Part shown: one piece after another, positions 10,749 to 19,956 of the stretch
Position numbering within the stretch: position 1 is the stretch's first letter
Layout of the letters: each line of letters begins with the position of its first letter
Source: Aquipseudomonas alcaligenes
GTDB lineage: Bacteria > Pseudomonadota > Gammaproteobacteria > Pseudomonadales > Pseudomonadaceae
NCBI RefSeq assembly: GCF_900156545.1
Contig: NZ_FTNW01000006.1
Span: 62,001 to 126,000 of the forward strand
Direction: 5' to 3'
DNA: 64,000 nucleotides
Position numbers and translations under genes: made by a program
Notes under the pieces: model-generated
The model's database searches: none
What the model was told of the DNA's origin: nothing
Seen by the model: only the letters and a program-made list of their open reading frames with translations

Positions 10749-10758
10749 GATTACCTGA
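10732..10758 (-). promoter_or_regulatory. Candidate sigma-28 (FliA) promoter for the CtpM-like receptor
   Basis: Read on the minus strand, TCAG, 15 bases, then GCCGATAA. The -10 part is a perfect match to the FliA consensus; the -35 part differs in its last base. Spacing is exactly that of the consensus. Transcription would start about 45 bp before the ATG at 10680. Confidence 0.6.
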
Positions 10759-10804
10759 GCGACCAAACAGTCACTCGGATCGGGATCAATGGGCGAGATG
10801 TACT

Positions 10805-12121
10805 CTAGAGCAACATGGCTGCGGCCCAGCCAAACACCAGCAACGGCACGTTGTAATGCAGGAAGGTCGGCACCACGGTATCCCAGATATGGTTGTGCTG
10901 GCCGTCCACATTCAAGCCGGAAGTCGGGCCAAGGGTCGAATCGGAGGCTGGTGAGCCCGCGTCACCCAGCGCACCAGCCGTACCCACGATGCAGACAATG
11001 GCCAGCGGGCTGAAGCCCAGCTGCACGCCCAGCGGCACGAAGATGGCAGCAATGATCGGCACGGTGGAAAAGGATGAGCCAATGCCCATGGTCACCAGCA
11101 GCCCTACCAGCAACATCAGCAGTGCACCCAGCGCCTTGCTGTTACCGATCCACGCCGCCGAGGCATCCACCAGCGCGCGCACATCGCCGGTGGCATTCAT
11201 CACCTCCGCGAACCCCTGCGCAGCGATCATGATGAAGCCGATCATGGCCATCATCTTCATGCCTTCGGTAAACAGGCCATCAGCCTCTTTCCAGCGCACC
11301 ACGCCGGACACCGAAAACACCACAAAGCCCGCCAGCGCCCCGACGATCATCGAGTCCAGCCACAGCTGCACGATAAAGGCGACCGCCACCGCAATGCCGG
11401 CCACCAGCAGGCTCAGCGGGCTGTAGCGCACCTCCACTCGCTCTGCCTGAACAATCGGCTGCAGGGCATAGTCGCGCTTGCCACGGTAGCTGAAGAATAT
11501 GGCCAGCAGCAGGCCGAACAACATGCCGGCGGCGGGGATCAGCATGGCGTGCGTGACGTTCACATCGCTCACGTCCACCCCACCCTTGGCCACGTTGGCC
11601 AGCAGAATCTCGTTGAGGAAGATGTTGCCGAAGCCAACCGGCAGGAACATGTAGGGAGTGATCAGGCCAAAGGTAATCACGCAGGCGATCAGGCGACGAT
11701 CGATCTGCAGCTTGCTCAGCACGTACAGCAGCGGCGGTACCAGTAACGGGATGAAGGCGATATGGATCGGCAGAATGTTCTGCGAAGCCACCGATACCGC
11801 CAGCAGCAGACCGACCAGCAGCCATTTCACCGCGCTCCCCTCTTCCTGCTGCAGCCCTACCAGCGCCAGGGCGCGATCAGCCAGGGCATGGGCCAGCCCC
11901 GACTTGGCGATGGCGACAGCGAAGGCGCCGAGCAGCGCATAGGACAGCGCCACGGTAGCACCGCCGCCCAGCCCCTTGTTGAAGGCCGCCAGCGAGCCCT
12001 CCAGGCCCAGCCCCCCAAGCAGACCGCCGGCAAGAGCGCCAACGATAAGCGCCACGACAACGTGGACCCGGCATAAACTGAGGACCAGCATGATGCCGAC
12101 TGCGGCAACCACTGCGTTCAT
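10805..12121 (-). CDS. YuiF-type Na+/H+ antiporter-family permease
   Basis: This is a 438-residue integral membrane protein with about a dozen hydrophobic helices, of the Na+/H+ antiporter (NhaC-like, YuiF) family. The C-terminal signature [30 protein letters not shown] is typical of this group, whose Bacillus member is annotated as a histidine or amino-acid permease. I chose the ATG at 12121 because GTGGAG lies 7 bases upstream; in-frame codons further out lack such a site. It matches the transporter between ctpM and tlpQ in P. aeruginosa (PA2653). The substrate is unknown; a link to the ligand of one of the flanking receptors is an inference. Confidence 0.8.
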   Translation of the reverse strand: MNAVVAAVGIMLVLSLCRVHVVVALIVGALAGGLLGGLGLEGSLAAFNKGLGGGATVALSYALLGAFAVAIAKSGLAHALADRALALVGLQQEEGSAVKWLLVGLLLAVSVASQNILPIHIAFIPLLVPPLLYVLSKLQIDRRLIACVITFGLITPYMFLPVGFGNIFLNEILLANVAKGGVDVSDVNVTHAMLIPAAGMLFGLLLAIFFSYRGKRDYALQPIVQAERVEVRYSPLSLLVAGIAVAVAFIVQLWLDSMIVGALAGFVVFSVSGVVRWKEADGLFTEGMKMMAMIGFIMIAAQGFAEVMNATGDVRALVDASAAWIGNSKALGALLMLLVGLLVTMGIGSSFSTVPIIAAIFVPLGVQLGFSPLAIVCIVGTAGALGDAGSPASDSTLGPTSGLNVDGQHNHIWDTVVPTFLHYNVPLLVFGWAAAMLL

Positions 12122-12300
12122 CGCAAAACTCCACTTAACAGCGTGCATGACCCGCCCAGGGCGGAAAAAGCGCGAGACTCTGCACGATCGGTCAGTTTCT
12201 GTCAAAAACCCCAGCGTGCGAAATTCTGGGCAACGCGTACATAATTCTGCTTGTCTACGCAGCAGCTTTGCGTAAAAACTCAGGTCGGTCATGAAAACGG

Positions 12301-12327
12301 TCAAGCTTCTGCCGCCGCCACCGATAC
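12301..12327 (+). promoter_or_regulatory. Candidate sigma-28 promoter for the TlpQ-like receptor
   Basis: TCAAG at 12301 is followed, 15 bases after TCAA, by ACCGATAC. This differs from the FliA -10 consensus GCCGATAA at its two end bases. It lies about 35 bp ahead of the ATG at 12363, leaving a short leader with an AAGGA ribosome-binding site. Confidence 0.6.
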
Positions 12328-12362
12328 ATGGCTAAGACGTCTGAAATCCTAAGGACCCGACC

Positions 12363-14504
12363 ATGCTGTCTCGCCTCTCGATTCAGTGGAAAATCACCTT
12401 GCTCGCCGGGCTCTGCCTGCTAGCTATCGTCACGCTGCTGGTGGGCGCATCCCTCTATCAGTCCACCCACAGCGCCTCGCTGGTGAAAAAGTCCAGCTCC
12501 GAGATGCTCGAAGAGTCGGCACGCCTGAGCATGTCGGCCCGCGGCGAGCTGCAGGGTATCCGCATCCAGCGCTACTTCATGGACGCCTATCAGTATGGCA
12601 AAGGCTTCTCTCGCCAGGTCCTGTTCCTCAAGGACCAGGCCGAGAAGCGCTTCCTCGACGCTTTCGACCTGCGCGAGGACATGACCAGACAAGTACGCTC
12701 CTCTCTCGAAGCCAATCCCAGCCTGCTGGGGCTCTACCTGGTGTTCGAACCCAATGCCCTGGACGGCAAGGACGAACTGTTTGCCGGGCAAAGCGAAATC
12801 GGCAGCAACGACAAGGGTCGCTTTTCCCTCTATTGGTCGCAAAGCACGCCCGGCACCCTCGAAGCCGAGGCGATGAATGAGGATCAGCTCGGCGACACGA
12901 CGACAGGCCCCAGCGGTGCCCCCTACAACGCCTGGTACACCTGCCCGCGCGATACTCGCCGCACCTGCGTGCTCGACCCCTACTTCGATGACGTGAACGG
13001 CAAACAGGTGCTGATGACCAGTATTGCCTTCCCTCTGGAACATGACGGCAAGGTAATCGGCGTAATGGGCGTCGATATCAGCCTGGAGAGCCTGCAGCAG
13101 ATCGCCCAGAACGCCAGCAGCGAGCTTTATGAAGGCCAGGCCCATGTCAGCATCATCAGCCCGGCCGGCCTGCTGGCCGGCCACAGTCGGGATGCCGGCC
13201 AGTTGGGCAAGCCCCTGGCTGAAGCCTTCGCCAATCAGGACCGGGAGATCAGCGGACTACTCGCCAGCGGGCAGGCGCAGTTCCTTGAACAGGACGACAG
13301 GCTGCAGGTAATCGAGCCACTGCTACCAATTCCTGAAGCCAAACCCTGGGGTGTGCTGCTGGAGGTTCCAACCGCCACTTTGCTCGCGCCGGCTCTGCAA
13401 CTGCAGAAGCAACTGGATGAACGCCGTACTGGCGACACCACCTTCTCCATCACGCTGGCGCTGATTGCCATCCTGCTCGGCCTCGCGCTGATGTGGTTGA
13501 CGGCACTGGGCGTTACCCGCCCGATCCTTGGCGTAGCCAGCATGCTGAAGAACATCGCCAGCGGCGAAGGCGACCTGACACGCCGCCTGGAGTACGCCAA
13601 ACAGGACGAGCTGGGCGAGTTGGCGAGCTGGTTCAACCGCTTCCTCGACAAGCTGCAACCGATCATTGCCGACGTCAAACTCTCGGTGCAGGACGCCCGC
13701 AGCACCGCCGACCAGTCTGCAGCCATCGCCACCCAGACCAGCGCCGGCATGCAGCAGCAGTTCCGTGAAGTGGACCAGGTCGCCACCGCCTCTCAGGAGA
13801 TGAGCGCTACCGCCCATGCCGTAGCCAACAATGCCGCCCAGGCCGCCGAAGCCGCCCGCAGTGCCGATGCTGCCGCCCGCGAGGGGTTGACGGTAATCGA
13901 CCGCACCACCCTGTCGATCGAGCAACTGGCCAGCGAGCTGAGCTCGGCGATGCACGAGGTGGAGACGCTGGCCGGCAGTAGCGAGCAGATCGGCTCGGTG
14001 CTGGAAGTGATCCGCGCCATCGCCGAACAGACCAACCTGCTGGCCCTCAACGCAGCCATCGAAGCAGCCCGCGCCGGTGAAGCCGGCCGCGGCTTCGCCG
14101 TGGTAGCGGACGAGGTGCGTAACCTGGCCAAGCGGACCCAGGACTCGGTGGAGGAAATCCGCCAGGTGATCGAGAACCTGCAGAGCGGCACCCGCGACGT
14201 GGTCGGTTCCATGCACAGCAGCCACAAGCAGGCGCAGAGCAGTGTCGAATTGGTTGAGCAGGCAGTGATCTCGCTGCGCCGCATCAGCGACGCGGTCACC
14301 GTGATCAACGACATGAACCTGCAGATTGCCTCGGCCGCCGAGGAACAGAGCGCGGTGGCCGAGGAGGTCAACCGCAACGTGGCCAGCATCCGCGATGTCA
14401 CCGAAGCGCTGTCCGGCCAGGCCGACGAGTCCGCGCGGGTCAGCCAGAGCCTGAACAGCCTGGCCAACCATCAGCAAGGCCTGATGGACCAGTTCCGCGT
14501 CTGA
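12363..14504 (+). CDS. Methyl-accepting chemotaxis protein, dCache sensor (TlpQ-like)
   Basis: This is a 713-residue chemoreceptor: TM1 (about 10-32), a large double-Cache periplasmic domain (about 35-355), TM2 (about 360-382), HAMP with the GEGDLTRRL motif, and a signalling domain with [19 protein letters not shown] at about 555. The membrane-distal Cache module shows the AWYTCPRD...VLDPYFDD...VMGVDIS series typical of dCache_1 sensors. Length and neighbours match P. aeruginosa TlpQ (PA2654), which senses histamine and polyamines. Ligand identity here is inferred from that relationship. It has its own sigma-28-like promoter, consistent with control by the flagellar cascade. Confidence 0.88.
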   Translation: MLSRLSIQWKITLLAGLCLLAIVTLLVGASLYQSTHSASLVKKSSSEMLEESARLSMSARGELQGIRIQRYFMDAYQYGKGFSRQVLFLKDQAEKRFLDAFDLREDMTRQVRSSLEANPSLLGLYLVFEPNALDGKDELFAGQSEIGSNDKGRFSLYWSQSTPGTLEAEAMNEDQLGDTTTGPSGAPYNAWYTCPRDTRRTCVLDPYFDDVNGKQVLMTSIAFPLEHDGKVIGVMGVDISLESLQQIAQNASSELYEGQAHVSIISPAGLLAGHSRDAGQLGKPLAEAFANQDREISGLLASGQAQFLEQDDRLQVIEPLLPIPEAKPWGVLLEVPTATLLAPALQLQKQLDERRTGDTTFSITLALIAILLGLALMWLTALGVTRPILGVASMLKNIASGEGDLTRRLEYAKQDELGELASWFNRFLDKLQPIIADVKLSVQDARSTADQSAAIATQTSAGMQQQFREVDQVATASQEMSATAHAVANNAAQAAEAARSADAAAREGLTVIDRTTLSIEQLASELSSAMHEVETLAGSSEQIGSVLEVIRAIAEQTNLLALNAAIEAARAGEAGRGFAVVADEVRNLAKRTQDSVEEIRQVIENLQSGTRDVVGSMHSSHKQAQSSVELVEQAVISLRRISDAVTVINDMNLQIASAAEEQSAVAEEVNRNVASIRDVTEALSGQADESARVSQSLNSLANHQQGLMDQFRV

Positions 14505-14519
14505 CGTTATCTCTGCGCC

Positions 14520-14537
14520 GCGCCCCGCACGGGGCGC
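14520..14537 (+). terminator. GC-rich hairpin after the TlpQ-like gene
   Basis: GCGCCCC-GCAC-GGGGCGC lies 15 bp after the stop. It lacks a T run, so it may be only a weak or Rho-assisted terminator. Confidence 0.35.
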
Positions 14538-14632
14538 TGGCGTCATCCGACCACATCCCTGTCGCCCCGCCACTTGCCGCGCTCCAGAGCGGCCGGTAGC
14601 CTGCGCGCAGTCATTCGCCAGGAATCCCCGCC

Positions 14633-15229
14633 ATGCTCAATATCGCCCTGATCGCCGGCTCCAGCCGCAGCGGCAGCCAGTCCGCCAAGGTCGCCCGCTT
14701 CCTCCGCCAACGCCTGATCGAACTGGGTCTGACTAGCCATGAGCAAAGCAGCCTGCTCGACCTCGGCGAGCGCAGCCTGCCGTTGTGGCCTGGAGAGGAC
14801 AAGGGCCTATGGAGCGAGTATCAGCAGCAGCTGGCAGCCGCCGACGCGCTGGTGGTGATCGCCCCGGAGTGGAACGGCATGGCCTGCCCTGCCGTGAAGA
14901 ACTTCTTCCTGTACGCCAGCAAGGCCGAACTGGCGCACAAGCCTGCGCTGCTGGTGGGCGTTTCCTCGGGCATCGGTGGTGCCTACCCGATCAGCGAACT
15001 GCGCGCCTCGGGCTACAAGAACTGTCGCATTGCCTATCTGCCTGAGCACCTGATCGTGCGTCAGGTGGAGGCGGTGATGAATGAAGGCACGGCTGCCGGC
15101 GAAGACGACCTGCGCATCCGCGCCCGCGCCGACTACGCGCTGGACATCCTCGGCAAGTACGCCGAAGCGCTGAAGCCGGTGCGCGCGGCCATCGACCTGA
15201 GTAATCCGGCCTTCACCAACGGCATGTGA
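14633..15229 (+). CDS. NAD(P)H-dependent FMN reductase family protein
   Basis: This is a 198-residue flavodoxin-like protein of the NADPH-dependent FMN reductase family. GSSRSGSQSAKVARF near the N-terminus is the FMN phosphate-binding loop, and VVIAPEWNGMACPAVKNFF is the second conserved flavin contact. Relatives reduce quinones, azo dyes, chromate or free flavin; the substrate cannot be told from sequence. There is no strong ribosome-binding site, but AGGAA lies 9 bases before the ATG. It is a single gene, convergent with the sensor kinase whose stop at 15230 is immediately adjacent. Confidence 0.85.
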   Translation: MLNIALIAGSSRSGSQSAKVARFLRQRLIELGLTSHEQSSLLDLGERSLPLWPGEDKGLWSEYQQQLAAADALVVIAPEWNGMACPAVKNFFLYASKAELAHKPALLVGVSSGIGGAYPISELRASGYKNCRIAYLPEHLIVRQVEAVMNEGTAAGEDDLRIRARADYALDILGKYAEALKPVRAAIDLSNPAFTNGM

Positions 15230-16546
15230 TCAGCGCCGCCCGGGCAGGCTGATCGCGACCCGCAGCCCGCCCAGCGGGCTGTCCTCGAGGCTCAGGCTGC
15301 CGCCCCAGGCCTCGACCATGTCACGCACGATGCCCAGGCCCAGGCCGTGGCCGGCAACCTGCTCGTCCAGGCGGGTGCCGCGCCCCAGTACCGCCTCGCG
15401 ACGCTCGGCGGCGATGCCGGGCCCATCGTCGTCCACCCACAAACGAAAGCCCTCGCCTTCCTGTACCAGGCTCAGACGTACCTCGGCATCGGCCCATTTG
15501 CAGGCGTTGTCCAGCAGATTGCCGAGCAGCTCGAGCAGGTCTTCCCGGTCCCACGGCAGGCACAGCCCGGGCTCGGCCTGCCACTCCAGCTTCAGACCGT
15601 GGCTGTGGATCATGCCGAGGGTGCTGAACAGCCCCGGCAGCTCCGCCGCACAGTCGAAATGCGCCCCCGGTAGCGCCTCCCCAGCCAGGCGCGCGCGCCC
15701 CAGCTCGCGCTCCAGGCGCTGGCGGATCTGCGCCAGCTGCTCGCGCAGGGTAGCCTGCAGCTCGGGCTGATCGCGCAACTCCTCACGTTCACTGAGGCTG
15801 ACCAGCACCGCCAGCGGCGTCTTCAAGGCATGCCCGAGATTGCCCAGTGCATTGCGCGAACGCTTGAGGGTGTCCTCGGTATGGCTCAGCAGGTGATTGA
15901 CCTGCGCCACCAACGGCTCCAGCTCCTGCGGCACCTGGCTGTCCAGCTCGGTGCGCCGGCCCTGCTGCAGCTGGGCGATTTGCTCGCGCACCCGCTCCAG
16001 CGGGCGCAGCGCCGAACGCACCGTATAGCGCTGGGCTAGCAGGATCAGCAGCAGCGCTGCAGCGCCGAGTCCCAGCCCCAGCCATTGCAGGCGGCGAAAG
16101 CTCTCCAGAATGGGCGTGTAGTCCTGCGCCACGCTGATGGAAAAGCGCTGGCCAAAACGCTGGTAGTCGCCACGATAGACCAACAGCATCTGGCCACGCG
16201 GACCGTCACCGAGGCCGTCCTGCAGGCCCGCGCGCGCTGGCTTGGGCAGGTCACGATCCCATAGGGAGCGCGAACGCCAGGTCTCGTCGGCAAAATCGAT
16301 ACGGAAGTAGTGGCCGGAAAACGGCCGCTGGAACGTTGGGTCCAGGCGCCGCTCATCCAGCTGCACGCCGTTCTGGCCGCGCACCAAGGCGACCAGCAGG
16401 GTCCGTGTCTCATCCTTGAGGTCTTCCCGCAGGTAGCGGCGCAGGCTGTGGTCGAACAGCCACAGACTGCTCTGCGCCAGGATCAGACCCACCACGATCA
16501 GTACACTGGCCAGGCCCAGGCTGAGGCGACGCTGGATCGACTTCAA
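15230..16546 (-). CDS. bqsS: Sensor histidine kinase, BqsS/CarS-like
   Basis: This is a 438-residue membrane sensor kinase: TM1 (about 12-30), a periplasmic domain (about 31-154), TM2 (about 155-171), HAMP, a DHp domain with [11 protein letters not shown] (phospho-acceptor H239) and a HATPase domain with [11 protein letters not shown] and DDGPGI motifs. The PhoQ-like H-box and the linked PepSY genes fit BqsS (CarS, PA2656), reported to sense extracellular Fe(II) and to affect calcium responses in P. aeruginosa. A strict RExxE iron motif is not present in the periplasmic part; the nearest is R40-E41-x-x-K44-D45-E46. The gene overlaps the response regulator by 4 bp. Confidence 0.82.
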   Translation of the reverse strand: MKSIQRRLSLGLASVLIVVGLILAQSSLWLFDHSLRRYLREDLKDETRTLLVALVRGQNGVQLDERRLDPTFQRPFSGHYFRIDFADETWRSRSLWDRDLPKPARAGLQDGLGDGPRGQMLLVYRGDYQRFGQRFSISVAQDYTPILESFRRLQWLGLGLGAAALLLILLAQRYTVRSALRPLERVREQIAQLQQGRRTELDSQVPQELEPLVAQVNHLLSHTEDTLKRSRNALGNLGHALKTPLAVLVSLSEREELRDQPELQATLREQLAQIRQRLERELGRARLAGEALPGAHFDCAAELPGLFSTLGMIHSHGLKLEWQAEPGLCLPWDREDLLELLGNLLDNACKWADAEVRLSLVQEGEGFRLWVDDDGPGIAAERREAVLGRGTRLDEQVAGHGLGLGIVRDMVEAWGGSLSLEDSPLGGLRVAISLPGRR

Positions 16547-17211
16547 GTGTCGACTCCGGCGTAACGGTAACCCTGGCCACGCCGGGTCTCGATCACCTCG
16601 CGCCCGAGCTTGCCGCGCAGGCGATTGACATGCACTTCCAGGACATTGGAATCGCGCTCGCTCTCGCCATCGTACAGATGGTCAGCCAGCTGGCTCTTGG
16701 ACAGAATCTGCCCGGGGTGCAGCATGAAGTAACGCAGCAGACGGAACTCGGCGGACGTCAGCTCGATCTGCTCACCGCCACGCGTCACGCACTGGCGGCT
16801 TTCATCCAGCTGCAGCCCGGCAGCTTCCAGCTGTGGCTGGTTGGCCAGGCCGTGGGCGCGACGCAGCAGAGCCTGGATACGCAGGGCCAGCTCTTCGGGA
16901 TGGAAGGGTTTGGTCAGGTAGTCGTCAGCGCCAGCCTTGAGGCCATCGATGCGCTCGGCCCAGGAGCCGCGCGCCGTCAGAATCAGCACGGGCGTGCTCA
17001 GGCCGCCGGCACGCCACTCGCGCAGCACCTCGAGCCCAGGCTTGCCCGGTAAACCGAGGTCGAGAATGATCAGGTCATAAGGCTCGATTGCGCCCTGATA
17101 GGCAGCATCACGGCCATCGGCCAGCCAGTCCACCGCGTAGCCCTGCCCTTTGAGGCTGACCAGCAGTTCATCGGCCAGGGGCACATGGTCTTCCACCAAC
17201 AACAGGCGCAT
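16543..17211 (-). CDS. bqsR: OmpR-family response regulator, BqsR/CarR-like
   Basis: This is a 222-residue response regulator with a receiver domain (phospho-acceptor D51, conserved T79 and K101) and an OmpR/PhoB winged-helix DNA-binding domain (about 125-220, ending [10 protein letters not shown]). It is coupled to the kinase gene downstream by a 4-bp overlap and to the PepSY gene upstream by a shared base (TGATG-type junction at 17211). Gene order PepSY-PepSY-regulator-kinase is that of bqsPQRS. A BqsR-type box precedes the operon. Confidence 0.85.
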   Translation of the reverse strand: MRLLLVEDHVPLADELLVSLKGQGYAVDWLADGRDAAYQGAIEPYDLIILDLGLPGKPGLEVLREWRAGGLSTPVLILTARGSWAERIDGLKAGADDYLTKPFHPEELALRIQALLRRAHGLANQPQLEAAGLQLDESRQCVTRGGEQIELTSAEFRLLRYFMLHPGQILSKSQLADHLYDGESERDSNVLEVHVNRLRGKLGREVIETRRGQGYRYAGVDT

Positions 17212-17525
17212 CAGTCCTCCACTTCGTCCTTGAGAATGCGACCGTCACGGGCATCCAGCTCCAGCTCGCGAACGGTACCGTCGGCGGTCAGCAGCTCCAC
17301 CTCGTACACCAGCACGTCATCCTCCTCTTCCAGTTCCGCCTCCAGCAACTCGGCCCCGGGGTAACGCCCCAGGGCCGATGCCATCAGATCTTCCAGGGGA
17401 CGGATGACTCCCTCCTGGCGCAGGCGCAAGGCCTCATCCTGGTCGAGGTCGCGGGCCTGGGCATCGAGAGCCAGTACCGCGACGATCAGGGCAAGGATGC
17501 CGCTATAGCGAAACACGAACTTCAT
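17211..17525 (-). CDS. Small periplasmic PepSY-domain protein (BqsQ-like)
   Basis: This is a 104-residue protein with a signal peptide probably cleaved after AQA at residue 24, then one PepSY-type domain: a helix, then beta strands [28 protein letters not shown]. It is acidic throughout. It is the second of two tandem paralogues, and its start overlaps the stop of the first by one base. PepSY proteins next to two-component systems are thought to modulate the sensor. Assignment as bqsQ rests on gene order only. Confidence 0.8.
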   Translation of the reverse strand: MKFVFRYSGILALIVAVLALDAQARDLDQDEALRLRQEGVIRPLEDLMASALGRYPGAELLEAELEEEDDVLVYEVELLTADGTVRELELDARDGRILKDEVED

Positions 17526-17833
17526 CAGTCATCCCGGTGCTCTTGCAGGATCTGCCCATTGGTGGCGTCCAGCTCCACGTCCCACTGCACGCCCTGGGCA
17601 TCACGCAGCTCGACCTGATAGACATAGCGGCCATGCTCCTGCTCCAGCTCGGTGTCCTCGACCTTGCCGCCCGGGTACTTGGCCAGCGCAGCCGCGTTGA
17701 GTTTCTGGAAATCCTGAATGGTGCCTGCATCGCGCAGCTTCAGCGCCTCGTCCGGACCCAGGTCACGGGCCTGGGCGATACCGGCGGTGGTCGCGAGGGC
17801 TGCGATGGCAAAAAGGCTGGTCAGCTTGTTCAT
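17525..17833 (-). CDS. Small periplasmic PepSY-domain protein (BqsP-like)
   Basis: This is a 102-residue secreted protein with a signal peptide cleaved near IAQA-RDLG and a single PepSY domain (YVYQVELRDAQGVQWDVELDATNGQIL). It is the first gene of the bqs-like operon and a paralogue of the next gene. The ATG at 17833 is chosen over an upstream in-frame start because GAGGAG lies 7 bases before it and the signal peptide then begins correctly. A candidate BqsR site lies 55 bp upstream. Confidence 0.8.
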   Translation of the reverse strand: MNKLTSLFAIAALATTAGIAQARDLGPDEALKLRDAGTIQDFQKLNAAALAKYPGGKVEDTELEQEHGRYVYQVELRDAQGVQWDVELDATNGQILQEHRDD

Positions 17834-17888
17834 GGTGTTCTCCTCGTGGGGTATCCGTTGTCTACGGAGACCAAGATAGCGATGCCAA

Positions 17889-17904
17889 CTTAATTCAAGC
17901 TGAA
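17889..17904 (-). promoter_or_regulatory. Candidate BqsR binding box
   Basis: On the minus strand TTCAG-CTTGAA-TTAAG matches the reported BqsR direct repeat TTAAG-N6-TTAAG with one mismatch. It lies 55 bp ahead of the bqsP-like start and about 100 bp ahead of the divergent patatin-like gene. It is well placed for autoregulation of the operon. Confidence 0.6.
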
Positions 17905-18005
17905 TCAGCACAAGGCTCACAACTGACGGGGTATTCACCCGCTGAAGCCGCTTGGCCTCTCAGACCACGTCACTATAATCGCTGGCCTGCAATACGGAGC
18001 CAAGC

Positions 18006-19085
18006 ATGACCGCCATCCATATCAAGTCGCCTGCTCTCAGCCTGCGCGCCGGCAAGCGAGCCCTGACGCGTATCCGCGGGCAGGGCCTGCAGCCAGCCGA
18101 TGTCGGCATTCTGCCTGGCGCTGCCGGCGGCCCCAAGGGCCTCGGCATCCAGGGACTCGATCTGGCCCTGTTCGGTGACTGGCTGCCACGGGCACCGCGC
18201 GAACGCACCCTGATCGGCGCCTCGATCGGCTCCTGGCGTTTCGCCAGTGCCTGTCTGCCTGATCCCTGCGCCGGTATCCGCCGCCTCGGCGAGCTTTATA
18301 CCAGCCAGCGCTTCGCCAAGGGCGTGAGCATGGCCGAGGTTTCGCGCAGCTGTGTGCAGCTGCTCGATGATCTGCTCGAAGGCCAGGACCAGGCGGTGCT
18401 GAACAATCCGCTATACCGCCTGAATATCGTGGTGGTACGCAGCCACGGCCTGCTCCAGCATGATCATCGCGGCAAGCTTGGTCTGGGCCTGTCGTCGGTG
18501 ATCGGCAACAACCTGCTGAGCCGCAGCCGCCTGGGTCGGCATTTCGACCGGGTCATCCTCCACGACGCCCGCCAGATGCCGCCACTGGGTGCCCTGAACG
18601 ACTTCCGCTCGCACTTTCATACCCTCGCCGAGGGCAATCTGCGCCACGCCCTGCTGGCCTCCGGCTCGATACCCATGGTGATGGAGGCGATCCGCGAGAT
18701 CCCCGGCCTCGCCCCGGGCGCCTACCGCGACGGGGGGCTCCTCGACTATCACCTGGACTTGCCTTATCAGGCCGATGGCGTGGTGCTCTATCCACATTTC
18801 ACCGACAAGGTGATTCCCGGCTGGTTCGACAAGAGCCTGCCGTGGCGCCGCGCCGACCGCGAGCGCTTGCAGGACGTGCTCCTGCTGGCGCCATCCCCCG
18901 AGTACCTCGCCAGCCTGCCTCACGGCAAACTCCCGGATCGCAGCGACTTCAAGCGCTACCTGGGCGATGATCAAGGCCGTGAACGTTACTGGCACAAGGC
19001 GATGGCCGAAAGCCGCCGCCTCGGTGACGAGTTCCTCGAACTGGTCGACAGCGGTCGGCTGGGCGAGCGCCTGCAACCGCTTTAA
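18006..19085 (+). CDS. Patatin-like phospholipase family protein
   Basis: This is a 359-residue cytoplasmic protein with the patatin fold. The glycine-rich loop GAAGGPKGLGI (39-49) forms the oxyanion hole, GASIG (71-75) holds the nucleophile S73, and the DGG motif at D242 completes the Ser-Asp dyad. Patatin-like proteins hydrolyse acyl esters of lipids. No signal peptide or membrane segment is seen. It is divergent from the bqs-like operon and shares its upstream region. Confidence 0.8.
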   Translation: MTAIHIKSPALSLRAGKRALTRIRGQGLQPADVGILPGAAGGPKGLGIQGLDLALFGDWLPRAPRERTLIGASIGSWRFASACLPDPCAGIRRLGELYTSQRFAKGVSMAEVSRSCVQLLDDLLEGQDQAVLNNPLYRLNIVVVRSHGLLQHDHRGKLGLGLSSVIGNNLLSRSRLGRHFDRVILHDARQMPPLGALNDFRSHFHTLAEGNLRHALLASGSIPMVMEAIREIPGLAPGAYRDGGLLDYHLDLPYQADGVVLYPHFTDKVIPGWFDKSLPWRRADRERLQDVLLLAPSPEYLASLPHGKLPDRSDFKRYLGDDQGRERYWHKAMAESRRLGDEFLELVDSGRLGERLQPL

Positions 19086-19107
19086 AGACCCTGCAAGGAA
19101 GCCATAA

Positions 19108-19470
19108 ATGTCTCTGTATCGAACCCTGGCGCTGTCCCTCCTACTTCTCTCCACCAGCACGCAGGCAGCCCTGGATGGGCAAGGCCGCCAGGAGGTCGAT
19201 GCCCTACTCGCCTTCGTCGAGAGCAGCGGTTGTCAGTTCATCCGCAATGGCAGCGAGCACTCGCCCGCCGATGCGCGCAAGCACCTGCAGAAGAAACTCG
19301 AATACCTGGATGACAAGGGCCTGGTCGACTCGCCAGAGGACTTCATCGCCCGCGCGGCGACCGAGAGCAGCATGAGCGGAGAGCCCTACCAGGTGAATTG
19401 CCAGGGTCGACTGCAGCGTTCGGCCGACTGGCTGAATGGCGAACTCATGCGTCTGCGCCAGATCCGCTAG
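19108..19470 (+). CDS. Small secreted protein, DUF5329 family
   Basis: This is a 120-residue protein with a signal peptide cleaved after TQA near residue 20. The mature part contains two cysteines ([14 protein letters not shown] and QVNCQGR) likely to form a disulfide, and the [15 protein letters not shown] stretch typical of DUF5329. AAGGAAG precedes the ATG. It follows the patatin-like gene by 22 bp and may be co-transcribed. Function unknown. Confidence 0.75.
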   Translation: MSLYRTLALSLLLLSTSTQAALDGQGRQEVDALLAFVESSGCQFIRNGSEHSPADARKHLQKKLEYLDDKGLVDSPEDFIARAATESSMSGEPYQVNCQGRLQRSADWLNGELMRLRQIR

Positions 19471-19538
19471 CGCCCAAGCTGGTAAACTGCGAGGCAAGCT
19501 TCACGCCGCCTCGCGGCCTATCCAGCAGAGCGCTTACC

Positions 19539-19895
19539 TTGGAACTGTTCAAAGAATTCACCTTCGAATCCGCCCACCTCCTGCCCCATGTCCCAGCCGG
19601 CCATAAGTGTGGTCGCCTGCACGGCCATTCCTTCCGCGCCGCGATCTACATCGAGGGCGAGGTCGATACGCATACCGGGTGGATTCGCGACTTTGCCGAG
19701 ATCAAGGCGATCTTCAAGCCGATCTACGAGCGACTCGACCATAACTACCTGAACGACATCCCTGGCCTGGAAAATCCCACCAGCGAAAACCTGGCCAAGT
19801 GGATCTGGCAGGAACTCAAACCGCTGCTGCCCGAGCTTTCCCGCATCCGTGTGCATGAGACCTGCACCAGTGGCTGTGAGTACCGTGGCGACTGA
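19539..19895 (+). CDS. queD: 6-carboxy-tetrahydropterin synthase (QueD)
   Basis: QueD converts dihydroneopterin triphosphate to 6-carboxytetrahydropterin, the first committed step of queuosine synthesis. The 118-residue product has the zinc-binding histidines in FESAHLL and RLHGHSF, the catalytic cysteine in [11 protein letters not shown] and the E/H pair near VHETCTSG. The start is taken as TTG at 19539 because the family begins [13 protein letters not shown]; no in-frame ATG is near. The ribosome-binding site is weak. It matches PA2666. Confidence 0.88.
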   Translation: MELFKEFTFESAHLLPHVPAGHKCGRLHGHSFRAAIYIEGEVDTHTGWIRDFAEIKAIFKPIYERLDHNYLNDIPGLENPTSENLAKWIWQELKPLLPELSRIRVHETCTSGCEYRGD

Positions 19896-19915
19896 GCTGC
19901 CAGGGTGTCTTAGCT

Positions 19916-19942
19916 AAAAGCCCGCCGATTGGCGGGCCTTTT
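19916..19942 (+). terminator. Terminator between queD and the ammonium transporter gene
   Basis: GCCCGCC-GATT-GGCGGGC is flanked by AAAA on the left and CTTTT on the right. It lies 20 bp after the queD stop and 15 bp after the stop of the convergent amt gene, so it can serve both. Confidence 0.85.
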
Positions 19943-19956
19943 CATCTGCCTGTCAC

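Noticed and set aside
19471..19538. preQ1 riboswitch ahead of queD
   Set aside because: The gap is only 68 bp and shows neither the hairpin nor the A-rich tail of a preQ1 aptamer.
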